A DNA stretch of 64,000 nucleotides from positions 1 to 64,000 of the forward strand of contig NZ_JTAM01000008.1 of NCBI RefSeq assembly GCF_000812565.1. Direction: 5' to 3'. The notes beneath the pieces are model-generated. The model did not search any database, was not told where the DNA came from, and saw nothing but the letters and a program-made list of their open reading frames with translations. A program made the translations under genes and the position numbers. The stretch is from Flammeovirga sp. OC4 (lineage in GTDB: Bacteria > Bacteroidota > Bacteroidia > Cytophagales > Flammeovirgaceae). This document shows, one piece after another, positions 9,259 to 17,228 of this stretch (within the stretch, counting starts at the first letter, position 1; each line of letters starts with the position of its first letter).

Positions 9259-11790
9259 ATGAGAGAATTAACGTTAGATACTACATTGGGGTGTAAGGCT
9301 TGTGAAGCCAAAGTACAACCTCTTCTAGATAAAGACCCAAGAGTGATTGATTGGGAAGTAATAGATGGAAATATCCTTAGGGTTGTCACGGAAGGAGCAT
9401 GCCAAAAGTGCATCAATAAAATAATTGGAGAAGCAGGTTATGAGGTAAAAGAACAGCTTTCTGCTAAAGATGTTGATGCTAGTCAATTTGCTTTTAAAAT
9501 CACACATGAGATCCCAAAAATTGAATATGAGGTACCTCAATTTTCTTCTGAAGATGCAGGTAAATATTATTGTCCCATGATGTGTGAGGGTGAAGATAAA
9601 CTTTTTGATGATCCAGGAGATTGTTCAGTTTGTGGAATGCCTTTAGAAAAAATACCTGAAGCAAAACCAGCGGTTCAATATGCTTGCCCGAACCATCCTG
9701 ATGAATTACATGATGCACCCGGTGAATGTCCTATTTGTACAACTACTTTAGAACCTGTTATTCCTGAAATTGAGGAAGAGAAAAATGAGGCTTATGAAGA
9801 TATGAAGCAGAGGTTTCGATTAAGCCTTTTGTTGACGATTCCAGTAGTGAGCATTGCAATGCTTGGCCATCTATTTCCACCCATACATCATGCTATGTTG
9901 AACCTTATGTCACAAACAGCTTGGAATTGGGTGCAATTTCTACTCACCATACCTATGGTGTTCTATACCGGCAACATTATTCTTAAAAGAGCTTGGTCTT
10001 CTATCGTGACCCGAAACCTTAATATGTGGACTTTAATTGGTATAGGAACAATGGTCGCCTTTGGTTTTAGTGTGATAGCCCTCTTATTCCCGAATGCCTT
10101 CCCTGATCAATTTAAAGAGAACGGAGCGGTACATGTTTACTTTGAAGCTACATGTAGCATTTTGTTGCTTTTGATGATTGGTCAACTTATGGAACTTAGA
10201 GCACATGCTCAAACCAATTCAGCACTAAAAGCACTACTGCAATGGGCACCTTCCACATCTACTATTATTAGAAATAATAAAGAGTTTAAAGTGGCCATTG
10301 AACATATTGAAAAAGGAGATCTCGTAAAAATAAAGCCAGGGGAGAAAATTCCTGTTGATGGTAGTATTACAGAAGGAAATGGCATAGTGGATCAATCTAT
10401 GATTACTGGAGAGCCAATTCCTGTTGACGTTACCATAAATGATAAGGTGACAAGTGGGTCAATTAATATGAATGGTTCATTTTTAATGAAAGCAGAGAAA
10501 GTAGGAGGAGAGACACTTCTTTCAAAAGTCATTAATATGGTCAATGACGCAAGTAGATCTAGAGCTCCTATTCAGAAAATTGCAGATCAAATTTCCACCT
10601 ATTTTGTTCCGATTGTTGTCAGTGTTTCTATTCTTACTTTCTTCATTTGGTTTTTCTTGTACAATGGAGAAAATGCAGCCACTTATGCTTTAGTTAATGC
10701 AGTTGCCGTTTTACTCATTGCTTGCCCATGTGCTCTTGGGCTGGCTACTCCAATGTCTATTATGGTAGGAACCGGAAAGGGTGCACAATATGGTATTCTC
10801 ATTAAAGATGCCGAGGCATTACAAAATTTCAGCAAAGTTGATGTTTTGATGATTGACAAAACCGGTACACTAACAGAAGGAAAGCCGAATGTAAAGGAAG
10901 TACTTTGTTTTAATGGAACATCTTCATCGGACATCCTTACTTATGCTGCAAGTATTGATCAAAATAGCAATCATCCTTTGGCTAAAGCAATTGTAGAAAA
11001 AGTGAAGCAAGAAAACATGGATATTCTTGCTGTAAAAGCGTATCAATATTTGATCGGAAAAGGAGGGAAAGCATTAATAGGAAACGATGAAATTGCTGTA
11101 GGTAATCAAAAACTTGTTGACCTTGAAAATTTAGACCTTAAGGAATTTCAAAAAGTAAATAAACACTTAGAAGAGGGAGCAACGATCGTTTATGTTTCAA
11201 AAAATAAAATGTTGCTTGGAGGTATTGTCATAACAGATCCAATTAAGAAAGATGCTCAGCAGCAAGTAAAGGCATTACAAAAAGAGGGGATAGAAGTGGT
11301 CATGCTTACTGGAGATAATGAAGCGACCGCTAAATATGTGGCAGACCAAGTAGGGATAACTTCTTATAATGCGAATTGCCTTCCTGAAGATAAATTAAAC
11401 TTCATCAAAGAATATCAAAGTAAAGGTTTTCATGTGGCAATGGCAGGGGATGGAATAAATGATGCACCGGCCCTCACCCAAGCAAATATTGGAATAGCAA
11501 TGGGAGATGGCACCGACATTGCCATTCAGAGTGCTGAAATTACTTTATTGAAAGGTAACCTTTCAAATCTAACCAAAGCTAGAAAGTTAAGTGAGGAAGT
11601 AATGTTGAATATAAAACAGAATCTAATTTTTGCATTCTTCTATAATGTGTTAGGTGTGCCAATAGCGGCAGGGGTATTATTTCCATTTTTTGGAATTCTA
11701 TTAAGCCCAATGCTTGCTACTTTAGCCATGAGTTTTAGTTCGGTCTCTGTAATCTCTAATGCACTTCGTTTGAAAAGAGTAAAGCTTTAG
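9259..11790 (+). CDS. copA: CopA-type Cu(I)-exporting P1B ATPase with extra metal-binding motifs
   Basis: This ATPase pumps Cu(I) from the cytosol to the periplasm, where the Cus system can take it over. An N-terminal HMA domain has CKAC (C12, C15). Two heavy-metal-binding motifs follow (about 108-130 and 144-165). The first has the full CPM...CSVCGMPL pattern. The second keeps CPICT but has lost the Gly-Met. The pump core has the TM6 ion site CPC (C489-P490-C491), the TGEP loop, the phosphorylation motif DKTGT (D533), the HP motif, GDGINDAP, and C-terminal helices with the YN and MxxSS residues typical of Cu(I) pumps. Length is 843 residues. It has its own promoter and a strong terminator. 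The Cu(I) assignment is firm from the signature residues. Confidence 0.95.
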   Translation: MRELTLDTTLGCKACEAKVQPLLDKDPRVIDWEVIDGNILRVVTEGACQKCINKIIGEAGYEVKEQLSAKDVDASQFAFKITHEIPKIEYEVPQFSSEDAGKYYCPMMCEGEDKLFDDPGDCSVCGMPLEKIPEAKPAVQYACPNHPDELHDAPGECPICTTTLEPVIPEIEEEKNEAYEDMKQRFRLSLLLTIPVVSIAMLGHLFPPIHHAMLNLMSQTAWNWVQFLLTIPMVFYTGNIILKRAWSSIVTRNLNMWTLIGIGTMVAFGFSVIALLFPNAFPDQFKENGAVHVYFEATCSILLLLMIGQLMELRAHAQTNSALKALLQWAPSTSTIIRNNKEFKVAIEHIEKGDLVKIKPGEKIPVDGSITEGNGIVDQSMITGEPIPVDVTINDKVTSGSINMNGSFLMKAEKVGGETLLSKVINMVNDASRSRAPIQKIADQISTYFVPIVVSVSILTFFIWFFLYNGENAATYALVNAVAVLLIACPCALGLATPMSIMVGTGKGAQYGILIKDAEALQNFSKVDVLMIDKTGTLTEGKPNVKEVLCFNGTSSSDILTYAASIDQNSNHPLAKAIVEKVKQENMDILAVKAYQYLIGKGGKALIGNDEIAVGNQKLVDLENLDLKEFQKVNKHLEEGATIVYVSKNKMLLGGIVITDPIKKDAQQQVKALQKEGIEVVMLTGDNEATAKYVADQVGITSYNANCLPEDKLNFIKEYQSKGFHVAMAGDGINDAPALTQANIGIAMGDGTDIAIQSAEITLLKGNLSNLTKARKLSEEVMLNIKQNLIFAFFYNVLGVPIAAGVLFPFFGILLSPMLATLAMSFSSVSVISNALRLKRVKL

Positions 11791-11810
11791 GATTATAGTC
11801 AACCAAAAAT

Positions 11811-11850
11811 AGAGCCTCTACTTCACACTGAAGTAGAGGCTCTATTTTTT
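11811..11850 (+). terminator. strong terminator after copA
   Basis: A perfect 14-bp stem (11811-11824 with 11830-11843), a 5-base loop and an A followed by a T-run lie 20 bases after the copA stop. Confidence 0.9.
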
Positions 11851-12005
11851 TATAGGGAGTTTCTTTTTTGATTTTAAATTCTTGGTAAGAAATAAAAGGC
11901 GTTATAAAATATTTAATAAAATCTATTGGTCGTGATCTGAATGTTGTACATAGGTAATAACATGGTGTACTACTGATTTTTTTAGATTTATCATATTTTT
12001 TTTGA

Positions 12006-12107
12006 ATTGTTTTTATTGTGGTTATAAACCTTCATAACAATATGAAAAAGCTTGTTTTTTAGTGTTTTTGATTGTTTTTATTGTTGTTATTTTAATGTTT
12101 TTATTGT
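12006..12107 (+). repeat. T-rich direct repeats containing TGTTTTTATTGT
   Basis: A 20-base unit at 12006-12025 recurs at 12071-12090 with one mismatch. A shorter copy of its core occurs at about 12096-12107. The spacing is 65 and then about 24 bases. These could be binding sites or plain low-complexity sequence. Confidence 0.5.
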
Positions 12108-12361
12108 GTCTGTTTTTTCGGTTTTTTTGATGAAAAATCAAGAAAAATGAATCAAAAAATAACCAAAGCTAGTATACTTGAAATGTGAAACAGATAAAGA
12201 TATTATATCAATAATTGATTTGCTGTACTATTAATGAGAGGAAGATTAAATACTAAAAACAAAACCAGTTAAAGTTATTAAGCTTAGCTAAAACTAAAAC
12301 CTTAAATCATTATCACTTAATAGATCTACTACTAACATAGAAACTATCATTTTATCTATTT

Positions 12362-12402
12362 CTAATTTATTGAAGAGTGGGTAACTACTCTTCATAAATT
12401 AG
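12362..12402. other. hairpin A of the string
   Basis: A 9-bp stem (12362-12370 with 12394-12402), one bulged T at 12371, then a 7-bp stem (12372-12378 with 12387-12393) around an 8-base loop. No T-run follows, so it is not a typical terminator. Confidence 0.6.
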
Positions 12403-12480
12403 AGGATGATAAGCCAATTAAAAATAAGATAAGATGGAGTATAAACATAAATTTACACTGGACTAAACAAATACTTTATA

Positions 12481-12506
12481 GAAAAGGAGCGTTAAAACTC
12501 CTTTTC
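12481..12506. other. hairpin B of the string
   Basis: A perfect 9-bp stem (12481-12489 with 12498-12506) closes an 8-base loop. No T-run follows. Confidence 0.6.
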
Positions 12507-12595
12507 ACCACGATATAGAGCAGGAAACCTTTAACAACCTAGCTGAAAACAAAACCAATGAGATTTTAATTACTAAAACCTATAAATAATCATAG

Positions 12596-12632
12596 GTAAC
12601 TAACCGAAGTGTAAGTTGTTTCGGTTAGCTAC
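12596..12632. other. hairpin C of the string
   Basis: A perfect 9-bp stem CTAACCGAA/TTCGGTTAG (12600-12608 with 12620-12628) around an 11-base loop. It is extended by three more pairs past a single mismatch. Confidence 0.6.
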
Positions 12633-12714
12633 TTTCCTGATTGAACCTAATTGTTCCTAATCTCAAAAGAGAGTTTATCATGATTTGATTAGGATTTAAA
12701 TTACATTAACTCAT

Positions 12715-12751
12715 ATACCCTAGGTAATTCATTACCTAGGGTATTCTTTTT
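12715..12751 (+). terminator. hairpin D: perfect 14-bp inverted repeat with T-rich tail
   Basis: 12715-12728 pairs with 12731-12744 with only two bases between the arms. TCTTTTT follows. This looks like a terminator for a transcript coming from the hairpin region, which supports the idea of a non-coding RNA ending before the receptor gene. Confidence 0.65.
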
Positions 12752-12865
12752 GTTAGAATTTATTAAATATTAAGTCATTGTAATACAGTTATTTTAATAA
12801 TATCTTAAATTTATCATAATTACTACTGCGAAGACTAAATAAATATTTTTATTAATTACTAGACG

Positions 12866-15181
12866 ATGTTTAGATTACTACTTATAACAATTACATTTTT
12901 TCATTTATCTATCTTATCAACTTATTCTCAAAACATTTCAGGGGAAGTTATAGATAGTGACTCGAAAGAATCTTTACCGTTTGTGAATGTTTCTTGTAAA
13001 CAAGCGGATGCAACTATTGCCATCGTGAGCACTGATTTTGATGGTAAATTTACTTTAAATGTAAAGGAAAAGGGCGACTATGAAATTCAATTTCATTACA
13101 CTGGCTACCAATTAAATAGCCGAGTGATTAGTGTAAATGATGATTTAGATATCTCATTGGGCCAAATTCAACTCAAATCAACGATCACTGAATTGGAAGG
13201 TGTAACTGTTACAGCCGAAAAAGAATCTGTCAATATGACGGCAGATGGAATGAGTTTTAATGTTGAAGAAGGAGGAGGAGCCAATATGGAAGATATTGTC
13301 TCGGGTATGCCTTCTATTACAATGGACGAAAATGGAGAAGTGACCTCTAATGGGGAACAGGTGGTGATTCTAGTAAATGGAGAAGAATCTAGCTTAGAAA
13401 ACCCTTTGGAAGATATTCCTATGCAGCTAATTGAAAGAGTTGAACTTCTGAACAACCCTCCAGCTGAATATACTTCAGCAACTACAGCCATTAATATTGT
13501 TTTGAAGGAGAATGTGAAACTTGGTAATAATGCCAGAATTTATGTGGAAGGTGGTTTGCCTACACAAGCAAAAGCCGGTTTTAATATTTCAAGATCAGGA
13601 GACAAATGGTCTACTACTTTAAATGCTCGCTACATTCAAAATGAACTTCCTTACAAAAACTCTTCAGAGCGTTTAAATTACGGTTCAAATACTCGTGAAA
13701 ATGAAAGTGAGTATACACAAGGTTTGAAAATGTTCAATGCCAATTGGTCATCCTCTTACGCATTGTCAGTAAACGATAAACTTCGATTTAATTTAAGTTA
13801 TTCTCATAGAGAAAACACTACGGAAAGTGACGAAGAGGAACTTGTTCAAAATATAGACCCTGATAATATTAATCCTAGAATTAATTATCGTACAGCTTCA
13901 AATAGTAGGTTAACCAAAAGGCTACAAGCACAGTTGAATTACGATAAACACTTTATGACGGAAGGCCGAAAGTTTTTAACTACTTTACGCTTTTCTGTTG
14001 ACGATTATGACCAATTAAACGCCAACCAAACTAATACTCTATACCTAGATTCAGACGAACTACGTTATAATGATGAAAGGTTAACTGAAAGGGATCGACC
14101 AAGTAAAAACTTTTTTGCAAACGTAAAGTATGTTCATCCATTTAATCCAAGTAGTATTTTAACGACTGGTTTTAGAAATCAGACAAAAGTACAAACCAAC
14201 ACCGAACGTTTTTATAACAGAGATGAAGACGGAGAGGAAACTAATAGAGGTTTAGGTTATCAAAATACAGATTATCTGAACCAAAAGTTTACCGCATATT
14301 TTCAGTATAAGTATAAGTTTGTAAACGACCTGACTTTAAATGTTGGAGGTATTGCTGAAAATTCAATCATTAATTCTGATATAGAAAACCTTGAAGATAA
14401 ATTCAGCACTCAGAATAATTTTTGGGTTTTCAATCCGAACGCAAGTTTGAATAAAAAGTTTAATGAAAATTGGATGGGTCGAATTGCTTATTCTTTCAGA
14501 ATGAACACACCTCCTGAGTGGATGTTGAATCCTACTATTAACGATAGTAATCCATTATTCATTAGTTCGGGTAATCCCAATTTAACACTTCAAAAGAAAC
14601 AAAAATTAGTGCTTGATGTAACAAATCATCAAGACAATTTCTCAACAAGAGGTGGGGTGTTCTTCAGAAGTACAATTGACGGAGTAGAAAGAGTTTTCGA
14701 AAATAAAGGAGATACAATTTATTCAACTTTTGCCAATATTGTAGATAAGTATACGGTAGGTACAAATATCTACCTTCAATATCAGTTAAGTAAAAAGCAC
14801 CGTATCATTATTTCAGGTGACCTTTACCATGATATGTATAATACTAGAACAGGAGATTTTCCATTGACACAGACCATGTTCAATGGTAAGATGACTTATA
14901 AAGCCAATCTTTTAAACGGCTTTAGAGTTAGATTAACGGGTTACTATTTGTCACAAACTATACGTTACAATGGTACAATGACTCCTGCTTCTGGAGTCGA
15001 TGCTTCGGTATCAAAAAGTATATATGAAGGAAAAGGTAGGGTTTGGCTAACTGCTGTTGATATTTTCTCTACCAGAAAAATATATAGAAGTAATATTTCA
15101 CGTACATTTGAATCATCAAATGTTGTAGATTTGCCTACAACAGTTAAGTTAGGATTCTCATGGTCGTTTTTCTCTGTATGA
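12866..15181 (+). CDS. TonB-dependent-receptor-like outer membrane beta-barrel protein
   Basis: A signal peptide (about 1-21, ending at YSQ) leads into a carboxypeptidase-regulatory-like beta-sandwich (about 22-105), then a plug-like region (about 110-215) and a large beta-barrel of the OMP_b-brl_3 kind to residue 771. The last residues are aromatic and hydrophobic (WSFFSV), as expected for Omp assembly. No SusD partner follows, so a SusC role is not supported. No ligand can be named. Its stop codon overlaps the start of the next gene, a membrane sensor with a DNA-binding tail (ATGA), so the two are probably translated as a pair. A hairpin-rich non-coding region lies upstream. Confidence 0.85.
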   Translation: MFRLLLITITFFHLSILSTYSQNISGEVIDSDSKESLPFVNVSCKQADATIAIVSTDFDGKFTLNVKEKGDYEIQFHYTGYQLNSRVISVNDDLDISLGQIQLKSTITELEGVTVTAEKESVNMTADGMSFNVEEGGGANMEDIVSGMPSITMDENGEVTSNGEQVVILVNGEESSLENPLEDIPMQLIERVELLNNPPAEYTSATTAINIVLKENVKLGNNARIYVEGGLPTQAKAGFNISRSGDKWSTTLNARYIQNELPYKNSSERLNYGSNTRENESEYTQGLKMFNANWSSSYALSVNDKLRFNLSYSHRENTTESDEEELVQNIDPDNINPRINYRTASNSRLTKRLQAQLNYDKHFMTEGRKFLTTLRFSVDDYDQLNANQTNTLYLDSDELRYNDERLTERDRPSKNFFANVKYVHPFNPSSILTTGFRNQTKVQTNTERFYNRDEDGEETNRGLGYQNTDYLNQKFTAYFQYKYKFVNDLTLNVGGIAENSIINSDIENLEDKFSTQNNFWVFNPNASLNKKFNENWMGRIAYSFRMNTPPEWMLNPTINDSNPLFISSGNPNLTLQKKQKLVLDVTNHQDNFSTRGGVFFRSTIDGVERVFENKGDTIYSTFANIVDKYTVGTNIYLQYQLSKKHRIIISGDLYHDMYNTRTGDFPLTQTMFNGKMTYKANLLNGFRVRLTGYYLSQTIRYNGTMTPASGVDASVSKSIYEGKGRVWLTAVDIFSTRKIYRSNISRTFESSNVVDLPTTVKLGFSWSFFSV

Positions 15182-17073
15182 TAAATAAGAAACTATTTAC
15201 ATTTGCTTTATTAATTACGGCATTTCTTTTATCGAAAAATGAAATTTATGGACAGAATCATAAGGATGTTATTCATCTTTATGATTCTGCGTATAGTAAG
15301 GTTTTAGATTTAGGTCAAATCCCTTTTTGGGTGGATCTCACTCAGGAATTATCATATGAAGAAATTCTAGAGTTGTCACCATCTTTCAAAACTTCTCCCA
15401 CTCACAGTAAAGATAAATTCAATGTAGAAGGTAATTACTGGCTACAATTGAACATCAGTATTGACTCTTTTAGTTCTTATGAATGGCTAATAGAATTTTA
15501 TGATCAAACCATCGATGATATGATTGTCTATTTGCCTACCGTTGAAGGTGGAGTTGAAAAGATTTTTATGGGTGATAATTACGACTTTGATAAAAGGGAT
15601 ATCAAACATACGAATTATATTATTCCTCTAGCTGATAACATCGATTATACACAACCACTTTATGTTCGAGTTCAATCAGCTCACAAAGTCGATTTATTAG
15701 TAAACCTTACCAATGGTGACGAATTTATAAAAGAATCCACACTTAAATATTTGTTTTTTGGCTTGTACTATGGTGCTTTTGCACTCATGATTCTCTATAG
15801 TTTAATGCTTTTTGCAAATATTAGAGAGAAGAAATATTTATTTTACGTTATTCACTTGGTGTTTATCATGCTTTACTCAGCCTCACGAGATGGCATGGGA
15901 TTTCAGTTTGTATGGCCTGATGCACCTTGGGTCAATTCCTTTTCAACCCTTCTGTTTATTTTTGGAATGACGATGTCATTGGTCTTTTTCATCAAGGAAA
16001 TAATCTCTGATGAAAGTGATAATCCGCTTTATTCCAAAGCAATGAACATTTTGATGTCAGCTTTAACTGTCATCTTCTTTTTAATTCTTCTATTCTTTAG
16101 TACACAAGAGGGAGGGTTGTTATTAATTACTACAATTTTAACGCTACTTTATTTTGTGGTCAAAGCCTACAGGGAATACAAAAAAATATCACCTTATTTT
16201 ATCTTTGGGTTGATCATATTTTTCTTTGGTTTCTTTATTTGGCTTTTAAAATGGTATGCTATTGTCCCTTTCAATACTTACACTTTATACAGCCTTAGAA
16301 TTTCAATTTTACTAGAAATGCTATTGTTCTCTTATGGACTGTATGATAGTTTGAGGCTTTTAAAAGAAAGAGAAAGGATCGCTCAAAAAGAGATCATTCA
16401 GCATCAATCTGAAAAAGAAGAAATGCAGAACAAAGTCATTGAGGAGCAAAAGAAAACAATGATTTTGAGTGAGAAAGTAAATAATGAATTAGAAGAGAAA
16501 GTACAAGAAAGAACAGCCTCTTTGCAGAAAAGAGAATCTGAACTTAGTGCTCTGAACAAAGAATTACAGGATAAGACCGAAAAGCTTGACAAACTTAATC
16601 GCGTTCTTGACGTGAATAATTACAACCTGAAAGGGGAGATCAAACAAGAAAGGGAAAGAAGATTTACAAACAAAAGGTTAAGTCATAAAGAATTTGAGGA
16701 ACTTTTCCCTGATCAATTATCATGTTTGAGGTATCTTGAAAAACAAAAATGGAAAGATGGTTTTACCTGTAAGCAATGTGGAAATCATACTTATTCTGAC
16801 GGAACTAAACAGTTCTCAAAACGATGTACAAAGTGTGGTTATAATGAATCTGTAACAAGCAATACAATCTTCCATAGCTTGAAGTTCGATTTAACCAAAG
16901 CGTTCTATTTGTCTTATATTATTTCCAATTTTGATGAAGAATTTAGTATTCAACAATTATCAGATGAAATTGGAATGTCTAGAAACACAGTATCCAAGTT
17001 TAGGTTGAAAACGTTGAAGGCCAAAAACAAAGAATCAAAATTGCTATTGCCTACTTTCTTACCTACAGATTAA
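15178..17073 (+). CDS. 7TMR-DISM membrane sensor fused to IS1595-type zinc ribbon and HTH
   Basis: This 631-residue protein joins parts not normally found together. A signal peptide (1-25, ending at IYGQ) and a 7TMR-DISMED2-like periplasmic beta domain (about 30-175) are followed by seven TM helices of the 7TMR-DISM kind (about 190-395) and a long coiled coil (about 395-510). The usual output would be a histidine kinase, GGDEF or LuxR domain. Here the tail is the N-terminal module of IS1595 transposases: an FxxLFPD lead-in, a zinc ribbon C531xxC534-x15-C550xxC553, the TSNTIFH turn, and a helix-turn-helix (about 575-615). The catalytic DDE domain is absent. I infer a membrane-tethered one-component transcription regulator. 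ATG 15178 is chosen over ATG 15160 because it begins the signal peptide and overlaps the receptor stop by 4 bases. Confidence 0.85.
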   Translation: MINKKLFTFALLITAFLLSKNEIYGQNHKDVIHLYDSAYSKVLDLGQIPFWVDLTQELSYEEILELSPSFKTSPTHSKDKFNVEGNYWLQLNISIDSFSSYEWLIEFYDQTIDDMIVYLPTVEGGVEKIFMGDNYDFDKRDIKHTNYIIPLADNIDYTQPLYVRVQSAHKVDLLVNLTNGDEFIKESTLKYLFFGLYYGAFALMILYSLMLFANIREKKYLFYVIHLVFIMLYSASRDGMGFQFVWPDAPWVNSFSTLLFIFGMTMSLVFFIKEIISDESDNPLYSKAMNILMSALTVIFFLILLFFSTQEGGLLLITTILTLLYFVVKAYREYKKISPYFIFGLIIFFFGFFIWLLKWYAIVPFNTYTLYSLRISILLEMLLFSYGLYDSLRLLKERERIAQKEIIQHQSEKEEMQNKVIEEQKKTMILSEKVNNELEEKVQERTASLQKRESELSALNKELQDKTEKLDKLNRVLDVNNYNLKGEIKQERERRFTNKRLSHKEFEELFPDQLSCLRYLEKQKWKDGFTCKQCGNHTYSDGTKQFSKRCTKCGYNESVTSNTIFHSLKFDLTKAFYLSYIISNFDEEFSIQQLSDEIGMSRNTVSKFRLKTLKAKNKESKLLLPTFLPTD

Positions 17074-17228
17074 TGTATTGTAAACTAAGTTTTCAAATAT
17101 TTATCGAGAGATTTCTGCTGATCTGAAGGATACGAATGAAGAAAAAGGAAACTTGAAAGTAGGCCCAATAAAATCTAGTAGAAACTATTGATTGAAAGTT
17201 AATCGTAATTTAGATTACAGTGTCTTGG

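Larger units (their letters stand above)
12255..12581 (+). repeat. paired direct repeats flanking the hairpin string
   Basis: AAAACAAAACCA occurs at 12256-12267 and 12546-12557. ACTAAAACCT occurs at 12293-12302 and 12572-12581. The order is the same in both places and the offset is about 280-290 bases, which suggests a decayed duplication of a unit carrying two hairpins. Confidence 0.4.
11852..12865. other. 1-kb gene-free region with T-rich repeats and four hairpins
   Basis: No reading frame here looks coding. The first part (about 11970-12130) is strongly T-rich with near-identical 20-mers. The second part (12255-12744) contains four hairpins with centres about 111-121 bases apart, and short direct repeats. 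The region lies upstream of the TonB-type receptor gene and probably holds its leader or control region, or one or more structured RNAs. Confidence 0.6.

Noticed and set aside
12255-12744. The hairpin string as an integron attC array or a CRISPR array
   Set aside because: The hairpins have different stems, no integron integrase or cas gene is near, no cassette genes lie between them, and the spacing is without conserved repeats of the CRISPR kind.
12866-15181. SusC-type polysaccharide uptake locus
   Set aside because: There is no SusD gene and no glycoside hydrolase near, and the barrel resembles the OMP_b-brl_3 type more than SusC.
16730-17073. The zinc-ribbon and HTH part as a remnant of an inserted IS1595 element
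   Set aside because: The frame is continuous with the 7TM part, no inverted repeats or target duplications flank it, and no DDE domain follows. A fused functional domain explains it better.
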